In this document: positions 61,600 through 64,000 of the stretch, one piece after another
How the letters are laid out: the number at the start of each line of letters is the position of its first letter
Numbering within the stretch: the first letter of the stretch is position 1
From: Pseudobdellovibrionaceae bacterium
GTDB taxonomy: Bacteria; Bdellovibrionota; FAC87; UBA2466; JACKAF01
Length of the DNA: 64,000 bases
Reading direction: 5' to 3'
Assembly: GCA_020635235.1 (NCBI GenBank)
Contig: JACKAF010000002.1
Location: 124,001-188,000, forward strand
The notes under the pieces: model-generated
What the model was told of the DNA's origin: nothing
What the model saw: the letters and a program-made list of their open reading frames with translations, nothing else
The model's database searches: none
Translations under genes and position numbers: made by a program

Positions 61600-61615
61600 T
61601 GCAAAGCGCGTGCCC
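61600..61615 (-). promoter_or_regulatory. Sigma-54 (-24/-12) promoter of the VWA-kinase operon
   Basis: On the minus strand GGGCACGCGCTTTGCA matches TGGCACG-N4-TTGCA at all but the first base; GG (61614-61613) and GC (61602-61601) are exactly ten bases apart. The start point would be about 61589, giving an 85-base leader before the ATG at 61504. Confidence 0.78.
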
Positions 61616-61663
61616 CTGTTTACTGTGCGTATTCAGGGCTAAAGGGGAGGGATTACAGACAAA

Positions 61664-61694
61664 TTTCGTCAGGCTGTCGCGCGATTTTTGTCAG
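61664..61694 (-). promoter_or_regulatory. Two direct repeats upstream of the VWA promoter
   Basis: On the minus strand CTGACAAAA (61694-61686) and CTGACGAAA (61672-61664) are near-identical direct repeats 22 bp apart, about 50-80 bp upstream of the -24 element. Their spacing near two helical turns suits an activator site, but they are short. Confidence 0.3.
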
Positions 61695-61758
61695 TTTCGG
61701 GGGAGTAAAGATCGCTGGAGCAAATGACGATAGGCGTTATGGAGGACCTATAAGCTTT

Positions 61759-64000
61759 ATGGTGTCGCCGTTTCGTTCTAAAAAATTGCGTGAGTGGGGA
61801 CTGTTTGCGATCGTCTTCCTATCCGGAGCGGTGGGCTTGCTGTACCAAGTGGTGTGGCACAAGTACATGGCTCTGCTCCTTGGCTCACAGGCGCGGGCTA
61901 CGGCCTTTGTGCTAGCGATCTTTTTGGGAGGCCTTTCCGTCGGGTACGCTGCTTTTGGACACTGGGCCTCGACCCGCCGGTGGAATTTGATCCGCACCTA
62001 CGCCTATATAGAAATAGGCTTACTCGCGTGGGCGACGCTATTTCCCGTTTTCTTCAATGTGCTCTTTCCGATCGTTTCGCATTTTTACCACGCCTTTGGG
62101 GTCTCCAGCGCTGTAACCGATGTACTCTTGGCTTTGGTGCTCTTGGGGCCGCCGACCTTTTTGATGGGCGGTACACTGCCGCTTTTGACCCAGGCTCTAA
62201 GTCCGGACCTCAAGAGTGCAAGTTACTGGCACGCGCGGATCTATGGTTTTAATACGGTGGGTGCGGCCTTTGGCAGTCTCGTCACCGGCTATTTTCTGAT
62301 TCCTGAATTCGGCCTCTCGATGGCGCTCTGGCTCGGGGCTGTCGGAAACGGAATAGTGGCGGGAGCGCTCTACTTTATCTACGCTCCGCAAGCCGAAACA
62401 GTACCTGCGCGCGCAAGCCGAGGCAAAGCCAAGACCAAAGCCGCTTCCAACGGATTTTTTTGGGAACGCCTTACTGGGGCCCAGAAAGCGCTCTTGGGCG
62501 TCGGTTTCCTATCTGGCTTTTATGTTCTGAGTTTGGAGACTGTACTTATTCGTTTGATGGGCCTTGCGACGGGCGCCTCGACTTTTAACTTTACTCTTAT
62601 CGTTTCTATTTTTGTCTTTGCGCTCGGGATCGGGAGTTTGATTGTCCGTCGCCTTGAGAAGGCTAAACCGAACGCACTTTTTTGGAACCAGGTTTTTGTA
62701 GCGCTTGCTCTGCTTGCTCTTTATGTGTCCGGAGACTACTGGCCCTACTGGGCGCATGTGCTGCGAGCTGGGCTTCGGGACATCGAGCAAAACTTCGGAG
62801 TCTACCAACTGCGTTTGGCGCTCGGAATGACAGCCCTGCTGGGTATCCCGGTCGGGCTATGTGGGCTGTGCCTTCCGCTATGCTTTCATCTATTTAAAGA
62901 GAATAAGGAACGTTTAGGCGAAGACGTAGGGTACCTCTACGGTATTAATACGCTGGGCGCTGTTTTAGGGGCGCTCGTTGGCGGGTACTATCTCTACTAC
63001 TTTCTGAATCTGGACCATATCTTCAAATTGACGATTGCGCTCAGTGCCCTTTCGGCGGGACTTGTGTTCTGGGCCTACCCCCCGAAGAAAAAGCGCCGCT
63101 GGGACCGCTACCATGTCAGCGCCGCTCTTTCGGCCGCGATCGTGGTTCTTGGGGTGACTAAAGCACCGCTCTACACCAAAGAGAATTACATCCAACCGTT
63201 TAGAAAACCACTCCCCGTTGAAGACGTTACCTTTGAAGGGAAAGAAGCTTTTACGAACTACCTCCGTCGCAACACCGAGTACTTACATTACGAAGATGGT
63301 CCCAATACATCGGTTGGAATAGGGAAGAGTGAGTACGATGGCGAAGAGTTTTCACGGACTTTGTTTGTAAATGGAAAGTCCGATGGCAATACCCGCGGGG
63401 ACCTTTTTACTACCGTGATGCTGGGTCATATTCCGGGAATCCTGGGCCGAAAACTTTCCAATGCTGCGGTGATCGGATTTGGTACCGGGATGACGATCGG
63501 TGTGCTCACTCTATATGATGAGATTGACAGTATCGATGTGATGGAGATTTCGCACGCCGTCGTTAAGAACAGCCACTATTTTGATCGGTACAATGGCGGG
63601 GCTTCAAGCAACCCCAAGGTCCGCATCCATGAGATGGATGCGTTTCGCTTTCTGGCTGCCGCCAACAAGCGCTACGATCTCATCGTGAGCGAACCCAGCA
63701 ACCCGTGGGTAGCCGGAGTAGAGAACTTATATACGTCGGAGTTTTACAAGATTGCCAAAGAGAAGATGAACCCCGATGGACTTTTCGTGCAGTGGATCCA
63801 CACTTACTCCTTTACGGACTCCTTAATGCGTTTGGTGCTTCGAACAATGAACCAGCACTTTAGGAACGTTTCCATATTTCAATTGAAGGGTGGAGACATC
63901 GCGCTCTTGGGCCGAGACTTCGACATGCAACGCGCCGACTTTCAGCGTGCCGAGGCGCGGTTTAACAACTACCCACCGGTCCACAATACGCTTGAGGCCT
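61759..64000 (+). CDS. Membrane-fused spermidine-synthase-like protein (3' end outside window)
   Basis: About 747 codons are visible and the frame is open to the window edge. The first half is a polytopic membrane domain with some 12-14 helices (LSGAVGLLYQVVWHKYM, LLGPPTFLMGGTLPLL, GINTLGAVLGALVGGYYLYY), and the second half from about residue 490 is a spermidine-synthase/methyltransferase fold with VIGFGTGMTIG, VMEISHAVVKNS and the SEPSNPWVAGVENLY motif. Such fusions occur widely in bacteria; their product is not settled and may be a polyamine or another aminopropyl/methyl transfer. The start ATG is 13 bases after GGAGG. It diverges from the VWA operon. Confidence 0.85.
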   Translation, partial: MVSPFRSKKLREWGLFAIVFLSGAVGLLYQVVWHKYMALLLGSQARATAFVLAIFLGGLSVGYAAFGHWASTRRWNLIRTYAYIEIGLLAWATLFPVFFNVLFPIVSHFYHAFGVSSAVTDVLLALVLLGPPTFLMGGTLPLLTQALSPDLKSASYWHARIYGFNTVGAAFGSLVTGYFLIPEFGLSMALWLGAVGNGIVAGALYFIYAPQAETVPARASRGKAKTKAASNGFFWERLTGAQKALLGVGFLSGFYVLSLETVLIRLMGLATGASTFNFTLIVSIFVFALGIGSLIVRRLEKAKPNALFWNQVFVALALLALYVSGDYWPYWAHVLRAGLRDIEQNFGVYQLRLALGMTALLGIPVGLCGLCLPLCFHLFKENKERLGEDVGYLYGINTLGAVLGALVGGYYLYYFLNLDHIFKLTIALSALSAGLVFWAYPPKKKRRWDRYHVSAALSAAIVVLGVTKAPLYTKENYIQPFRKPLPVEDVTFEGKEAFTNYLRRNTEYLHYEDGPNTSVGIGKSEYDGEEFSRTLFVNGKSDGNTRGDLFTTVMLGHIPGILGRKLSNAAVIGFGTGMTIGVLTLYDEIDSIDVMEISHAVVKNSHYFDRYNGGASSNPKVRIHEMDAFRFLAAANKRYDLIVSEPSNPWVAGVENLYTSEFYKIAKEKMNPDGLFVQWIHTYSFTDSLMRLVLRTMNQHFRNVSIFQLKGGDIALLGRDFDMQRADFQRAEARFNNYPPVHNTLEA

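Overview
The window comes from a Gram-negative, flagellated bacterium of moderate GC content. The gene set includes an outer-membrane barrel, lipoproteins, LPS-type glycosyltransferases, a mitochondrial-type aconitase, an ftsQ-ftsA-ftsZ cluster, pilF-rodZ, and a flagellar operon that carries a MotE-like protein and a TIGR02530-type protein. It also shows heavy use of sigma-54 promoters. Together these fit Bdellovibrionota/Oligoflexia or a neighbouring former deltaproteobacterial group best. This placement is inference from gene content, not a phylogeny. No rRNA, tRNA, CRISPR array, transposase or phage module was seen.

Layout. 0-6.8 kb: 3' part of an aconitase gene, two convergent glycosyltransferases (one GT29/sialyltransferase-like, one DxD type), a Ste24-like M48 membrane protease and two small exported proteins. 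7-10 kb: a two-domain ABC permease and an ATPase with a C-terminal AAA-associated domain, with no binding protein nearby. 10-14.5 kb: an exported unknown plus TetR regulator, an exported HAD phosphatase (DUF2608), a barrel-like protein and a CgeB-like glycosyltransferase. 14.6-28.6 kb: a periplasmic TPR protein, a sigma-54 activator and a thirteen-gene flagellar run (flgB flgC fliE fliF fliG fliH fliI fliJ motE-like fliK flgD TIGR02530 flgE), closed by a strong bidirectional terminator. 28.6-33.4 kb: YceI-like protein, hpt, a small SCP2-like protein, a large exported unknown and a VKOR-DsbA fusion. 33.4-38.9 kb: LOG-family protein, a GT4 glycosyltransferase overlapping ftsQ, then ftsA and ftsZ. 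39-41.4 kb: small exported proteins (including a 38-residue membrane protein) and flbD-motA-motB. 41.5-48 kb: PduO-type adenosyltransferase, an ArsR-feoA-feoB operon, a lipase-like hydrolase, an AlkA-type glycosylase and pilF-rodZ. 48.2-54.3 kb: a xylFGH-like sugar importer ending in a GH15 glucoamylase gene. 54.3-58.8 kb: a lipoprotein, then about 2.4 kb of decayed sequence, then a tandem-repeat protein with a broken 5' end. 58.8-64 kb: a zinc-ribbon/kinase/FHA protein and a VWA protein in one operon, divergent from a membrane-bound spermidine-synthase-like gene that runs off the end.

The main non-obvious signal is a family of sigma-54 (-24/-12) promoters with exact GG-N10-GC spacing. They lie upstream of the flagellar operon, two exported proteins of unknown role, the VWA-kinase operon and (with a caveat) the TPR gene. 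The only sigma-54 activator gene in the window sits directly before the flagellar promoter, with two tandem palindromes between them. Motility, unknown exported factors and a phospho-signalling pair may therefore share one developmental or environmental switch. A second clear regulatory point is the ArsR repressor before feoAB: it has a DxH-x10-H-x2-D metal-site pattern, and a perfect 10-bp inverted repeat covers its -10 box and start codon.
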